NCBI GenBank assembly: GCA_029265815.1
Contig: JAJUGU010000006.1
Span: 62,001-126,000, forward strand
Direction: 5' to 3'
DNA: 64,000 bases
DNA from: Anaerolineaceae bacterium
GTDB lineage: Bacteria; Chloroflexota; Anaerolineae; Anaerolineales; Anaerolineaceae
Numbering within the stretch: the stretch's first letter is position 1; each line of letters begins with the position of its first letter. Of the stretch, positions 1 through 9,256 are shown piece after piece. The translations under genes were made by a program, and so were the position numbers. Below the pieces are notes generated by a model that made no database searches, was not told where the DNA came from, and was given only the letters and a program-made list of their open reading frames with translations.

Positions 1-240
1 GCATCCAACATTTGCATCCGCGTGAACGTTATCAAGGTTTTCTGATTGGTAATATGATTCCACATAAGGTTGAATATTGTGACATAGGTTGCATGTTTTA
101 GGATTATAGGTCAATTGCCAGCCGCCATAACCGAGTACAGCGATCAAGAGCACGATAAAAGGAACCAGGAATCCGCCAACCATTAGAAACCCAAGCTTCT
201 TGTTCTTTTTTGGTGAAGCGGTTTTGTTTTCTTCTTTCAT
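1..240 (-). CDS. NapC/NirT-type multihaem cytochrome c, N-terminal part
   Basis: Partial gene running off the left edge; 80 residues are visible from an ATG at 240. A Lys-rich cytoplasmic N-terminus is followed by one hydrophobic segment (about residues 17-38), then a c-type haem motif CNLCH at residues 50-54. The last visible residue is another Cys, probably opening a second haem motif. This layout is that of the membrane-anchored NapC/NirT/NrfH family, which takes electrons from menaquinol and passes them to an extracytoplasmic partner. The next gene upstream in the same direction encodes a Tat-exported FAD reductase, the usual partner type for such a cytochrome. The number of haems and the exact subfamily cannot be seen here. 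Confidence 0.75.
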   Translation of the reverse strand, partial: MKEENKTASPKKNKKLGFLMVGGFLVPFIVLLIAVLGYGGWQLTYNPKTCNLCHNIQPYVESYYQSENLDNVHADANVGC

Positions 241-279
241 GAATATCCTCTTCGGCGAAGATGGTTCAATTGTTGTTAT

Positions 280-307
280 GGGGAGGCTTGCAAACTCAAG
301 CCTCCCC
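280..307 (-). repeat. Intercistronic inverted repeat between FAD reductase and cytochrome genes
   Basis: A perfect 10-bp stem (GGGGAGGCTT / AAGCCTCCCC) with an 8-nt loop lies between the flavoprotein stop and the cytochrome start. On the minus strand no T-run follows it, so it looks more like an mRNA-stabilising or partial-attenuation hairpin than a full terminator. It could give unequal expression of the two genes; that is inference. Confidence 0.5.
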
Positions 308-333
308 ACTTTATTAATTACAAAGACTGTTAA

Positions 334-1860
334 CTACTCTGCATCCCAAGCGGGCTGAGCCACAACATATTTCGCGGCCTGATACCCGAATACCATGGCT
401 CCGGTAATCGCGGGGAGGGTGCGTGGTTCAGGAGGATATTTGATACCGATATTACCCATCAAACCAGTGGCGTAGAGACCTTCGATCGGATTGCCCCAGA
501 CATCGTAGACTCTGGCATTTGGATCGATCACTAAACCCATTTCTGTCGGGAAGTTGGCTGCCATTACTGCGAAGGAGTAGAATGGGCCAGTCTCGATTTT
601 CATAAGAGGGGATTTCTCATTGGCTACCAGAACGTGATCGCGGCCGAAATCAGTGTCAGCACCTGCATCAACCAGGGCATTGTACTTGTTCACAGTTTCA
701 ACCAGAGCAACTGGATCGATTCCAATCTGGGCAGCAAGGTCTTCGAGGGTATCTGCCTGATAGCAAACGCCATTCTGTGATTCCTGGCGTTGCCAGGTAA
801 TTTCCGCGATAGGATCGCTCTTCTGTACTGAGTCGGAAATCACATAGGCGATTCCGTCAGGTTGCACCGCAAGGGCATTCGCTTCAACGGTATGAGTCTC
901 GCTCTCATTTACGAAACGCTGTCCTTTCTTATTTACCAGAATGCCACCTGCGTGATAGAAACCATAAGCGGTGCCCTTTGCGGTAGCAAATGCAACGGCG
1001 GGAGGAGGAGCGATCCAGGCATCTTCTGTTGCAGCGCCAAGCGCCCACGCCATCTTGAAGCCATCACCAGTATTATTAGTGGTTCCGGCTGGTTTTCTGA
1101 GCGAAGGGAGATAGCCGTGATATGCATAGAGCATTTCAGGATTGCCTTCAAAACCACCGTTAGCAAGCAAAACGCCCTTATTTGCCTTAACATATACTAC
1201 TGAACCCTGATATTCAGCTTCAACACCCACAACCCGGTTGTCCTTGGTGATCAATTTCTTTCCCGGGGTTTCGAACAAAACCTGAACACCATTCTGCTGG
1301 CATTGGTCGAAAAGCACAGCAATTGGTTTCGCAGCACCGAGTGTGTGCAAACGCGGCTGATCCATACCTGGCCATGTTTTGATTCCAGCGCATTCGACAC
1401 CGAGGCTCAACAACCATTCATAGAGCATCAATGAGGTAGGCAGAAACACATCGATCATATCGAATTTCTGGAATCCTTCAGGGGAATTATCCTGGAAATA
1501 TTTCAAGAATTTTTCAGGTGAGTCCTCAATTCCCTGTTCCTTCTGCGTGGAAGTTCCGGCAGTGACGAATTCCCAAGCGCTGACTGCACTGCTGCTTTCT
1601 AGTTGAGATTTGCCCTTTTCGAGTGCAATAACAGATGCACCGTCTTTTGCAGCCCAAGCTGCGGCGGTCATTCCGCCTGCACCCATTCCGAGCACCACGA
1701 AATCTGCTTCATAATCCCATTTTTCTGGAAGTGTTGAAGTGGCACCCACTTCCTTGCTGCAGCCAGCCAGCATCGCTGTCGAGGCAAGAGCGCTACCACC
1801 AACAGCCAGTCCCTTAAGAAAACTTCTTCTGGAAAACTCTCCACCTTGCTTTTGGGTCAT
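334..1860 (-). CDS. Tat-exported FAD-binding reductase lipoprotein (fumarate-reductase flavoprotein family)
   Basis: 508 residues. The N-terminus carries a twin-arginine signal (RRSFLKG at 11-17) ending in a lipobox LAGC with Cys34, so the protein is predicted to be exported folded and lipid-anchored. A Rossmann FAD motif GMGAGG is at 58-63, and the RFVNE signature of the FAD_binding_2 / flavocytochrome c family is present. Family members reduce fumarate, urocanate or other alkenes, using electrons from a quinol-oxidising cytochrome; one is encoded just downstream. Compared from memory with Shewanella FccA, the Thr-Thr-Arg that holds the catalytic Arg is replaced by Glu-Thr-His, and the HHTMGG segment reads FPTEMG. 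Fumarate is therefore unlikely to be the substrate, and the true one is unknown. C-terminal Arg (EPRTLP) is kept. Confidence 0.85.
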   Translation of the reverse strand: MTQKQGGEFSRRSFLKGLAVGGSALASTAMLAGCSKEVGATSTLPEKWDYEADFVVLGMGAGGMTAAAWAAKDGASVIALEKGKSQLESSSAVSAWEFVTAGTSTQKEQGIEDSPEKFLKYFQDNSPEGFQKFDMIDVFLPTSLMLYEWLLSLGVECAGIKTWPGMDQPRLHTLGAAKPIAVLFDQCQQNGVQVLFETPGKKLITKDNRVVGVEAEYQGSVVYVKANKGVLLANGGFEGNPEMLYAYHGYLPSLRKPAGTTNNTGDGFKMAWALGAATEDAWIAPPPAVAFATAKGTAYGFYHAGGILVNKKGQRFVNESETHTVEANALAVQPDGIAYVISDSVQKSDPIAEITWQRQESQNGVCYQADTLEDLAAQIGIDPVALVETVNKYNALVDAGADTDFGRDHVLVANEKSPLMKIETGPFYSFAVMAANFPTEMGLVIDPNARVYDVWGNPIEGLYATGLMGNIGIKYPPEPRTLPAITGAMVFGYQAAKYVVAQPAWDAE

Positions 1861-1925
1861 TTCTTACTCCTTATAAGTAGAAATTCGGTTATGTTGATTT
1901 TGAACAAAAATGGAAGCAGTAAAAA

Positions 1926-1960
1926 GCCCCATCGGGTATTGTTTGGATACCCGATGGGGT
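1926..1960 (-). terminator. Rho-independent terminator after the response regulator gene
   Basis: A perfect 13-bp stem (CCCCATCGGGTAT and its complement) with a 7-nt loop, followed on the minus strand by CTTTTTA. It lies between the regulator stop at 2041 and the FAD reductase start at 1860, separating the two-component operon from the reductase operon. Confidence 0.8.
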
Positions 1961-2040
1961 AGGAAGCAATGACTTTCGGGTTGGCTAAGCCCTATCTACG
2001 CAAATAAAAATTTGGAGCGGATGAAGTGTAAGTGATATTG

Positions 2041-2670
2041 TTACAGGATACCCTTTTGTTTGGCCAGTAAAACTGCCTGTATGCGTGTTTTTGTGCTAGT
2101 TTTGCTTAATATTTCTTTGATGTGTCCTTTGACTGTATTTTCGCTCAAGTTTAATTGATCGCCGATTTCCTGATTTGTATATCCCTCTGCAATCAAACGT
2201 AAAATTGAAATCTCCCTACTTGTTAGAACCTTTGTACCAACAGGTTGGTGTTTGACGTATTCAGTCAGAAGGTCGGTTGCTCGTGGATCAAGTACATGAT
2301 GACCTTTTAAGGCGGTCATCAGTTGTGAGGGAAGGTCCAGATTTTCAGCGTCTTTAAGGAGGTAACCTCGTGCTCCTGCACGCAGGCATGCATCCACGCG
2401 GCTGCGGTCAATAAATGCAGTCAGGATGATGATGGCAATATCCGGATGTGATTTGATGATCTGTTCACAAACCTCGATACCAGTAAGGTCTGGCAACAGC
2501 AGGTCAAGCAAGATTAGATCCGGTTGGACCTTATCCACCAGTTTGATAGCATCTTTTCCAGTAGTGGCTTCTCCGACCAGCGTGAAACGTGAATCCTGAT
2601 CCAAAATGGATTTTAATCCACGGCGAACTAATTCGTGATCATCAACAATGAGAATTTTATATGCTTTCAT
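2041..2670 (-). CDS. NarL/LuxR-family response regulator
   Basis: 209 residues with an N-terminal receiver domain (acidic pair D10-D11, phospho-acceptor D56 in LLDLLLP, and the conserved Lys in LLKDA). A C-terminal GerE-type helix-turn-helix follows (LTSREISILRLIAEGYTNQE, then LSENTVKGHI). It overlaps the preceding histidine kinase gene by 14 bp, so the two are probably translationally coupled and form a cognate pair. A strong terminator follows. The nearest downstream genes on the same strand are the FAD reductase and cytochrome, which are plausible but unproven targets. Confidence 0.93.
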   Translation of the reverse strand: MKAYKILIVDDHELVRRGLKSILDQDSRFTLVGEATTGKDAIKLVDKVQPDLILLDLLLPDLTGIEVCEQIIKSHPDIAIIILTAFIDRSRVDACLRAGARGYLLKDAENLDLPSQLMTALKGHHVLDPRATDLLTEYVKHQPVGTKVLTSREISILRLIAEGYTNQEIGDQLNLSENTVKGHIKEILSKTSTKTRIQAVLLAKQKGIL

Positions 2671-4792
2671 TTTTTTTCACTTCTGGGTAGGGAAAATTTG
2701 CCTTAATCAGAACACCTTGTTCATCACCATTTTTTATGGAGATGACTCCATGTTCCTGGAGGACTAGTTGTTTGATGATTGAAAGTCCAAAATGCAATTC
2801 ATTACCGTCAGCTTCATTCTCATTGGTTTCCTTCAGACCGATTCCATCATCCTGAATTAATAATACAATGGATTCCTTATCATAAGTAAGATTCACAATG
2901 GCGGCTGTGGCATAAGAATGTTTGGCAATATTCGAGAGAGATTCGCGCACGACGCGGTAGATTGCTTCAGTTAATGACGGTCTAATAGCAGGCAATTTAT
3001 TCGAATTAATAAAGGTGGTTGCGATACCTGTTTTTTCTTGGAAATCTGAAACCATATCCTCGATAAGTGTGGTAATCCCTCTACTTTGAATATGGTTTGA
3101 AGGTTCCCGTAGAGCGAAAATTGCGCTGCGTAACTCGAGTGAACTCCGTGAAATCAAGGTTCGAATCGTTTTTAAAGAGGCCTGCAGTGACGGATCCTTA
3201 TCGAACTTCTGTATCAATTGATCAGCTTCCATACCGAGGGAAAATAACAATTGGGCGACCGAATCATGCAAAGTTTGCGCTATCCTTTGACGTTCCTGCA
3301 ACCTGGTAATCTCCTCGTTCTTTTTATGCAGCCGTGAATTTTCTATACACAATGTAATGTTGTTGCGAATGTATTTAAATAGTATTCTTTCTTCGGTTGT
3401 TATTTTATGATCAGGTGAAAAAAGTGCACCGATTTCGCCAAATAATTCTCCCTTAATGAAGATTGGTATGGCGATCGCGGGTTGAGTTTGGTGTGATGTA
3501 ATGAAGTTCTGCTTGAGAATCGTTCTAGCTTGCTTATTGTTTGGAAACGAATTTGCGATGACATCAGTAGAATATTCGATGTGATTCTGATCCTGTAAGC
3601 TTAATAACTCTTCTTGACAAAGTGCATATACTTTGTTTTTCCAATTATCGGGCGGGGAACCATATCTACCAACGATTTCGAAGGTTCCTAATGTTTTTTG
3701 ATACATGGAAAAATAACAACATTCACAAGACAACAATTCACCGATCAGCATGGTGATCGTTTGAAAAACATCCGGAAATGGCAGCTGAGAATCAAAAATC
3801 TTAAAGATCTCTTGAAAACCTTCAGCAACTTTCCGCCTATGTTCTGCCTCTAGTCTTCGTTCCTGTTCCACTTGATACAATCTTGCGTTTTCCACAGCGA
3901 TCACTGCGCTTGGGGCAAGCATACTGACAATGCGTTCATCTTCGTCTTCTAGTTGGCCTGTAAATTTATCAGCAACCATTAGTGCTCCAAGTACCTTGTC
4001 TTCGTAGATCAACGGGACGCTGATAAATGATTTCACTTGCAAGTGGTCACTGCGGAAAACGCTGGGATTGTCCCATGCATCCACTACCCTGACTGGACGC
4101 CGTAGACGGATGGAAGAACCGGTATTTGAACCGTCGATTGGAATAGGATAACCAATGTATACATCTGAACTGAAGGAGCCGGAAATTGCGGTAGTCACCA
4201 GTTGATCGCCATCCACAAGCATCAATATCGTGGTCTTTGTATTCGTTAAATATCTGGCTGTATCAGCGATGAGTTGCAGCACCCGATCAAGTTCGAGATG
4301 ACTTGAGATCGCTTTTTGAACCTCAATGATCAGTTGGTTTTCCTTGGTTCTTTTTTGGATGGAGGATAATTGGGCGTTCTTTTCTATTGTTAGCCCAAAA
4401 ATTCTTGCATGCGACAGAGCATTGTGCAAGTCCGTTGGTGAATATGGATGCTGCTCATTGCTTCCAACCACAAAAAAACCCAGCAATTTTTCAACGAAAA
4501 TTGGAGCAATTAGAAATGTAGGCTCGATCGCAGTTTCATCTTGTGCAGGAGATTTAACCCAGGGATTAAGATACATGATGAAGTCATCTTCGATATCATT
4601 GATCTCAACCTTTTCTTTGGAAAACCATTCACTAATATACCGGGTTGATAGTTTCGAAATTAATTTATCTTTGGCAATTTCTCCATTCTCTGCCTGAATA
4701 GATAATGAGCCGTTCCAGATAAAGATAGCAGAGTAGTCATTTTTGTATTGCTGCGAAATGTTTTGCAATAGTCCTGTATAGAAGGTATCCAT
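2657..4792 (-). CDS. GAF-domain sensor histidine kinase (NarX/HisKA_3 type)
   Basis: 711 residues from the ATG at 4792. The frame continues to a GTG at 4837, but the ATG has a purine-rich GAAGAAAA just upstream and is preferred. No membrane segment is evident, so this is probably a cytosolic sensor. At least two GAF-like regions (about 145-300 and 315-490, each ending in an AVENARL- or CIENSRL-type helix) precede the HisKA_3 dimerisation helix, with phospho-acceptor His509 in LHDSVAQ. The HATPase domain shows an N-box (RESLSNIAKHS), a DDGIGL G1 box and an HFGLSI G2 box. The ligand is unknown; GAF domains in such kinases may sense small molecules, redox state or gases. Confidence 0.9.
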   Translation of the reverse strand: MDTFYTGLLQNISQQYKNDYSAIFIWNGSLSIQAENGEIAKDKLISKLSTRYISEWFSKEKVEINDIEDDFIMYLNPWVKSPAQDETAIEPTFLIAPIFVEKLLGFFVVGSNEQHPYSPTDLHNALSHARIFGLTIEKNAQLSSIQKRTKENQLIIEVQKAISSHLELDRVLQLIADTARYLTNTKTTILMLVDGDQLVTTAISGSFSSDVYIGYPIPIDGSNTGSSIRLRRPVRVVDAWDNPSVFRSDHLQVKSFISVPLIYEDKVLGALMVADKFTGQLEDEDERIVSMLAPSAVIAVENARLYQVEQERRLEAEHRRKVAEGFQEIFKIFDSQLPFPDVFQTITMLIGELLSCECCYFSMYQKTLGTFEIVGRYGSPPDNWKNKVYALCQEELLSLQDQNHIEYSTDVIANSFPNNKQARTILKQNFITSHQTQPAIAIPIFIKGELFGEIGALFSPDHKITTEERILFKYIRNNITLCIENSRLHKKNEEITRLQERQRIAQTLHDSVAQLLFSLGMEADQLIQKFDKDPSLQASLKTIRTLISRSSLELRSAIFALREPSNHIQSRGITTLIEDMVSDFQEKTGIATTFINSNKLPAIRPSLTEAIYRVVRESLSNIAKHSYATAAIVNLTYDKESIVLLIQDDGIGLKETNENEADGNELHFGLSIIKQLVLQEHGVISIKNGDEQGVLIKANFPYPEVKKNESI

Positions 4793-5185
4793 TTTTCTTC
4801 GATCTTTTTTTATCTGGATTTTGATCTGCAATAACACTAACTATATAAGAATAGTTGGACAAAGTCATCTGTAGTATTGCATTCTTAAAGCTGCAAATCG
4901 GTCTGTAAACTTGGGGGTTTCCTTGTCATTCTAAAGAAAAAGCACGAATGTGATGTTTATCAACCATTGTACAGGATTCTGATTATCCGGTGTATTTCTA
5001 TTTATCCTTAAGAAACGGCTAAAGGTTTTTTATTGTAATCATGATTGTTGAAGTTTGATGTTTACAAACTATTTAATTTGTATTTATAATGTAACTATCA
5101 CTATCGTTCCTTCACGCGGGCTAATATTCGATTGAGACTGTTCCGACAAAGATCACGAACAGTCTAGTAACAGGCATTTATTCTT
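4793..5185. other. Divergent intergenic region
   Basis: An AT-rich region of about 390 bp between the minus-strand kinase and the plus-strand zinc-ribbon protein. It must hold both promoters, but no convincing -35/-10 pair was singled out. A loosely repeated TGATGTTTA element occurs near 4951 and 5058. No gene or RNA is recognised. Confidence 0.4.
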
Positions 5186-6616
5186 ATGTCTGATCATCGG
5201 TATACCCTTTTACAGGAAATTGATACATCCCGTTATGATCTCTCTTGTCCCATCGAAATCGAAACGGGGGCTTTGCTTTTTGACAGTAAGATAAATAAGG
5301 TCTTACTTCAATTACACCTGAATATCCTCGGGATTAATGAGCATCAATTTTCTAAAGTAAGCCTTCGAATTGACTGTTTCGATGAGGTGGGTGATCATGT
5401 TGCCGGGTTTAATCCCTTCCATCACACCTTTACCAGGCTCAATATTTTTAGCGCATTTTCTTTTGAAAACCAAATTCCAATCATCCTCGATTCAAGCGTA
5501 AGAAGAGTTGAAATTGCTCTCGAAAAAGTAGCCTATATCAATGGCAGCGAGTGGTACCCATCCGGTGAATTAATTGTTCCCCCTGCGCAGAAAAAAATTA
5601 ACACTCTGAACCTGGAGATGCGAGACCAGGTTAATAGAGATATTCATTTTTACTTACCAGATGAGAATCGAGACCGAATTGTTTATATTCCAATGCAAAT
5701 GGACCGTTACTGGTTGTGCGCGTGTGGGAGGCCTAATCTGAACAGTGAAGTGAACTGCTGCCGATGTGGTCTCTCTCGAAAATGGGCCTTCAGGAATTTG
5801 AGTGAAACTGGCATCCAGCTAAATCTCGAAAGGCATAAGGAAACGATAAAGGAAATTCAAGATGAAGAACGATTCGTTAAAGAACGGCAAATCATTCGAA
5901 AGAAGAAATTTATTTTTCAATTGCAGAGAAGTTTTCTCGCATTCTTAAGCCTTGGATTGTTCTTAGCCATATTCTTTTTCTTTGGGAGTCCTTATATTCA
6001 ATACGTTCATGCGAACAATCTGCTAAAAAATGCTGCGTATGATGAAGCGATATCCATTTATGAGAACCTTGGCGATTTCAAGGATTCTGTTGAAATGATC
6101 AAAGAAGCCTATTATCAAAAAGCTTTTAGTTATCTGGCTAATCGAAAATTTGATGAAGCGCTTGCTTTGTTTACGGAAATAAAAGAGTACCGAGATTCAA
6201 GTGAAATGATAACGGAGGTGAATTATCAAAAGGCGAATGACTTGCTTGCGAAAAAAAGTTACGCTGAAGCAGCATCGTTATTTACCGGGCTGAAAAATTA
6301 TAGAAATTCGAAGGAATTGGCGCGCGAAGCGTATTATCAAAAAGGAAAAAAGCTTCTGGAGCAGAATAATTTCGAAGCCGCTGCCGCTGCTTTTGATTTT
6401 TCTCTCGATTATAAGGACAGCAATAAGTTGTATAACAAAGCAAATTTTTTATGGGGATTGCAATTAATGGGACGTAATGAATGGCGTGCAGCTCAAATTG
6501 TTTTCAGTAAAGTGGATAAGAATTTATATCCTGAAGTATTGGTTCTTGCTGAGGACGCAAAAAAGAGGATTGATAAAGAGGAGAATGAGAAGAAGGATAA
6601 AAAAGACAAGAAATGA
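5186..6616 (+). CDS. Zinc-ribbon, single-pass membrane protein with TPR-like repeats
   Basis: 476 residues, not recognised as a named family. The N-terminal 165 residues look beta-rich. A four-Cys zinc-ribbon follows, around residues 178-198 (CACG ... CCRCG), then a charged helical stretch, one membrane segment near 250-275 (LAFLSLGLFLAIFFFF), and four repeats of about 39 residues in the C-terminal half. Each repeat has the pattern Tyr-Asp-Glu-Ala ... Phe ... Leu-Gly-Asp-Phe-Lys-Asp-Ser ... Tyr-Gln-Lys-Ala, a TPR-like repeat also seen in Firmicutes cell-surface proteins. With the zinc-ribbon N-terminal and the repeats C-terminal of the single membrane span, the repeats could lie outside the cell. 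The ribosome binding site is weak. Function unknown. Confidence 0.7.
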   Translation: MSDHRYTLLQEIDTSRYDLSCPIEIETGALLFDSKINKVLLQLHLNILGINEHQFSKVSLRIDCFDEVGDHVAGFNPFHHTFTRLNIFSAFSFENQIPIILDSSVRRVEIALEKVAYINGSEWYPSGELIVPPAQKKINTLNLEMRDQVNRDIHFYLPDENRDRIVYIPMQMDRYWLCACGRPNLNSEVNCCRCGLSRKWAFRNLSETGIQLNLERHKETIKEIQDEERFVKERQIIRKKKFIFQLQRSFLAFLSLGLFLAIFFFFGSPYIQYVHANNLLKNAAYDEAISIYENLGDFKDSVEMIKEAYYQKAFSYLANRKFDEALALFTEIKEYRDSSEMITEVNYQKANDLLAKKSYAEAASLFTGLKNYRNSKELAREAYYQKGKKLLEQNNFEAAAAAFDFSLDYKDSNKLYNKANFLWGLQLMGRNEWRAAQIVFSKVDKNLYPEVLVLAEDAKKRIDKEENEKKDKKDKK

Positions 6617-6931
6617 CTGTGTATTTGTGATCAATAATTGGATAACCTAACCTGGATATTGAGATGATGTCTTTCTGGAAGGTGGCCAAAACCGACGGTA
6701 ATCTTAAGAGCATTTGGTGTGTGGGTAACCGCAAGTAATTATCGTATTTAAAATCTCATGTGGCATAAATTCAATCATTTACGAAAACCTTCCTGATTTT
6801 GATGATAAAATTCATCTCCCGCTTGATTCGGGGATGAATATTCATTACCATATCAATAAGGCGCTGTATCGTCGATGATTAGTGGTAATTCATAATCCAC
6901 ATTAAAGATAATTAATTGAAAGGAGCAAGGA
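6617..6931. other. Intergenic region upstream of the molybdenum hydroxylase
   Basis: About 315 bp, AT-rich, with no coding potential seen. It ends in a clear ribosome binding site (GAAAGGAG about 8 nt before the ATG at 6932). No clear terminator hairpin for the preceding gene was found. The promoter for the hydroxylase operon should be here but was not pinned down. Confidence 0.4.
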
Positions 6932-9256
6932 ATGAAGTTCAAGTACCTGGGAAAGAGTTATAACCGGCCAGATGCGATCGCCAAGGTGACGGGTAAAGCC
7001 GTTTATCTTGACGATATCCGAATCCCTGGCATGCTTCACGCCGCTATCTTGCGACCTGAGTACGCGCACGCCAACATCCTCAATATCTTCACCGAGGAAG
7101 CTGAAAAAATGCCTGGCGTGGTAAAAGTTGTTACCGGTAAGGGCTGCAAGTATCACTACGGCGACAACATTAGAGATCTTGTCCCAATGGCTATCGATAA
7201 GGTGCGATATATTGGTGAGCCGGTTGCTGCTGTCGTCGCGGATACAAAAGCGAACGCTGAAGCAGCTTTGGCGAAGATTAAGGTTGAATACGAACCCTTG
7301 CCAGTTTATATCGACGGTCGTGAAGCCATGAAGCCAGATGCTGTGCTTATTCACAAGGAAAATGGCCAATACTGGCATTTACCTCATATTAAACCCACAC
7401 CCGGGACAAACATCGCGAACACCTATCATCTGATAAAAGGCAAGGGTGCCGAAGGTTTCAAGGATGCTGATGTGATTGTTGAGGGTGATTTCCATTACCC
7501 GCTGGGTTCCTGCGCTGCCATTGAGCCACACGGCGCAATTGTGTGGTTCAAAGAAGACCATACGATCGATGTATGGTCATCTTCCATTTGCCCCTTTATC
7601 ATCCGCGAAGATCTGGCGCATTCCTACGGGGTTCCTGTCTCTGATGTGCGCGTTCGAATCCCCGATATTGGTGGCTGCTTTGGCTATAAATCGGATATTA
7701 CGGTTGAACAGACCATCGCCTGGATCGCCAGTTTTGTACCAGGACGACCTGTTAAATGGGTAGCAAGCCGTAAGGAAGACATCACTTCAACACTTTTAGG
7801 GCACGGTATTCACTCTAAGATGAGAATTGGCGCCAGGAAGGATGGCAAACTCGTTGCCATTCAGAACGAAGTTGTTCACACGGGTGGCGCCTACGCTGAC
7901 ACTCCTGTCAATGTCACCATGGCCGCCACACACAACTGCGCTGGTGGCTATGAATGGGAACATTGTGATCTGATTGGTTATACCGTATATACCAACACGC
8001 CACCGGTGGGTGCATTCCGCGGTTACGGCCACCAGGAAGGTCAATTTGCGGTTGAACGTTTGATGGACATCCTTGCTCGAAAGTTGAACATGGATCCTAT
8101 CAAGCTGCGCGAAATGAATTACCTGTCTGAAGGTAAAACCAACTCACTTGGCGAAATGATGTGGAAAACTCACGGCGATATCCGCCAGTGTTCTGATTAC
8201 GTCAAAGAAAAGGTATTCAGCAAACCGAAACCCGCTGAAGACGAAAATTATTATTATGGCCGAGGTTTTGCAGCGGTCAGTAAATCACCAAAAGGTGCGC
8301 CATTCTCAACGAAAGGCTGCTACATGAAGATGAACATCGACGGTAGTGTGAATGTGTCGATGGGCGGAGCAGAAGTTGGACAGGGTTTGCGAACCGTGGT
8401 GCGGCAGGTGACGGCTGAAGCACTCAAGATCGATCCTGAGCGGGTGCGCGTTTACAATGATATTGACACACTATATTCACCTTATGAATGGCAAACCATC
8501 GGCTCAATGTTCACCACACAGGGCGGGCGGGCAATCATCCGTGCTGCTGATAAGCTGATCGCAATCTTAAAAAATACGGCTGCTCAGGTGCTGAAAACCG
8601 ATGTGGATTATCTTGAATATGACGGAGAGTATGTCTACCTGCGCAATGATCCCAGCATCCACGTTTCAGTGAAGGAAATCACTCGCGGCTACATTACGTC
8701 AGATGGAATCACGGTAGGCGAAATGGCCCAGGCGGTATCTGATGCCAGACTGCCACGCTACATGAATCCGGATGCGAATGGCCAGGGAAGCCTTGGTGTG
8801 AGTTACACCTTTGGTGCAACTGCGGCAGAAATCCGTATCGAAAAGAAAACTGGCAAGGTAATTGTTGATAACTTTACCTCGGCCTTCGATATCGGCCAGG
8901 TGATCAATCCACAGCAGGCGCGAGGTTCAGTAACAGGCGGTGTAACGATCGGAATGGGCGCTGCAATCTCTGAAAAAGTTGAATTTTCTGAGGATGGCAA
9001 AATCCTTAACCCACACCTGTTTAAATACCATATCCCAACCTACAAAGAGGCACCGAAGCAGGATGTTGAATTCATCGAAAATCCCGACGCGATAGGTCCA
9101 TTTGGAGCCCGCGGGATTGGTGAACATTCAGTCATTGGTCCGGCACCGGCGATTCTGAATGCGATTTACGATGCTGTGGGTATCGATTTTTATGAAATTC
9201 CCGTTACTCCAGATGTGCTTAAGAAAGCTCTGGAATCCAGGCAAGAGGTGAAATAA
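6932..9256 (+). CDS. Xanthine dehydrogenase-family molybdenum hydroxylase, large (molybdopterin) subunit
   Basis: 774 residues, the usual length for the large subunit of the CoxL/XdhA family. The N-terminal hammerhead domain begins near YNRPDAIAKVTGKAVYLDDI and is followed by two Mo-pterin-binding domains. Recognisable motifs are GGCFGYK, the substrate-side AFRGYGHQEG loop, GGAEVGQG, and the C-terminal GARGIGEHS with the expected catalytic Glu731. These enzymes hydroxylate or oxidise heteroaromatics, aldehydes or CO at a Mo-cytosine- or Mo-pterin-dinucleotide cofactor. The active-site loop gives no confident substrate. Its stop overlaps the start of the iron-sulfur subunit by one base (TAATG), so the two are coupled. 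No FAD subunit, cofactor-insertion chaperone (XdhC-like) or MobA-like gene lies next to it. Confidence 0.9.
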   Translation: MKFKYLGKSYNRPDAIAKVTGKAVYLDDIRIPGMLHAAILRPEYAHANILNIFTEEAEKMPGVVKVVTGKGCKYHYGDNIRDLVPMAIDKVRYIGEPVAAVVADTKANAEAALAKIKVEYEPLPVYIDGREAMKPDAVLIHKENGQYWHLPHIKPTPGTNIANTYHLIKGKGAEGFKDADVIVEGDFHYPLGSCAAIEPHGAIVWFKEDHTIDVWSSSICPFIIREDLAHSYGVPVSDVRVRIPDIGGCFGYKSDITVEQTIAWIASFVPGRPVKWVASRKEDITSTLLGHGIHSKMRIGARKDGKLVAIQNEVVHTGGAYADTPVNVTMAATHNCAGGYEWEHCDLIGYTVYTNTPPVGAFRGYGHQEGQFAVERLMDILARKLNMDPIKLREMNYLSEGKTNSLGEMMWKTHGDIRQCSDYVKEKVFSKPKPAEDENYYYGRGFAAVSKSPKGAPFSTKGCYMKMNIDGSVNVSMGGAEVGQGLRTVVRQVTAEALKIDPERVRVYNDIDTLYSPYEWQTIGSMFTTQGGRAIIRAADKLIAILKNTAAQVLKTDVDYLEYDGEYVYLRNDPSIHVSVKEITRGYITSDGITVGEMAQAVSDARLPRYMNPDANGQGSLGVSYTFGATAAEIRIEKKTGKVIVDNFTSAFDIGQVINPQQARGSVTGGVTIGMGAAISEKVEFSEDGKILNPHLFKYHIPTYKEAPKQDVEFIENPDAIGPFGARGIGEHSVIGPAPAILNAIYDAVGIDFYEIPVTPDVLKKALESRQEVK

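Noticed and set aside
862-1203. 113-residue plus-strand open frame inside the FAD reductase gene
   Set aside because: Antisense shadow with no ribosome binding site or domain; the minus-strand gene is clear.
6902-7378. 158-residue minus-strand open frame
   Set aside because: Antisense to the start of the molybdenum hydroxylase, no recognisable features.
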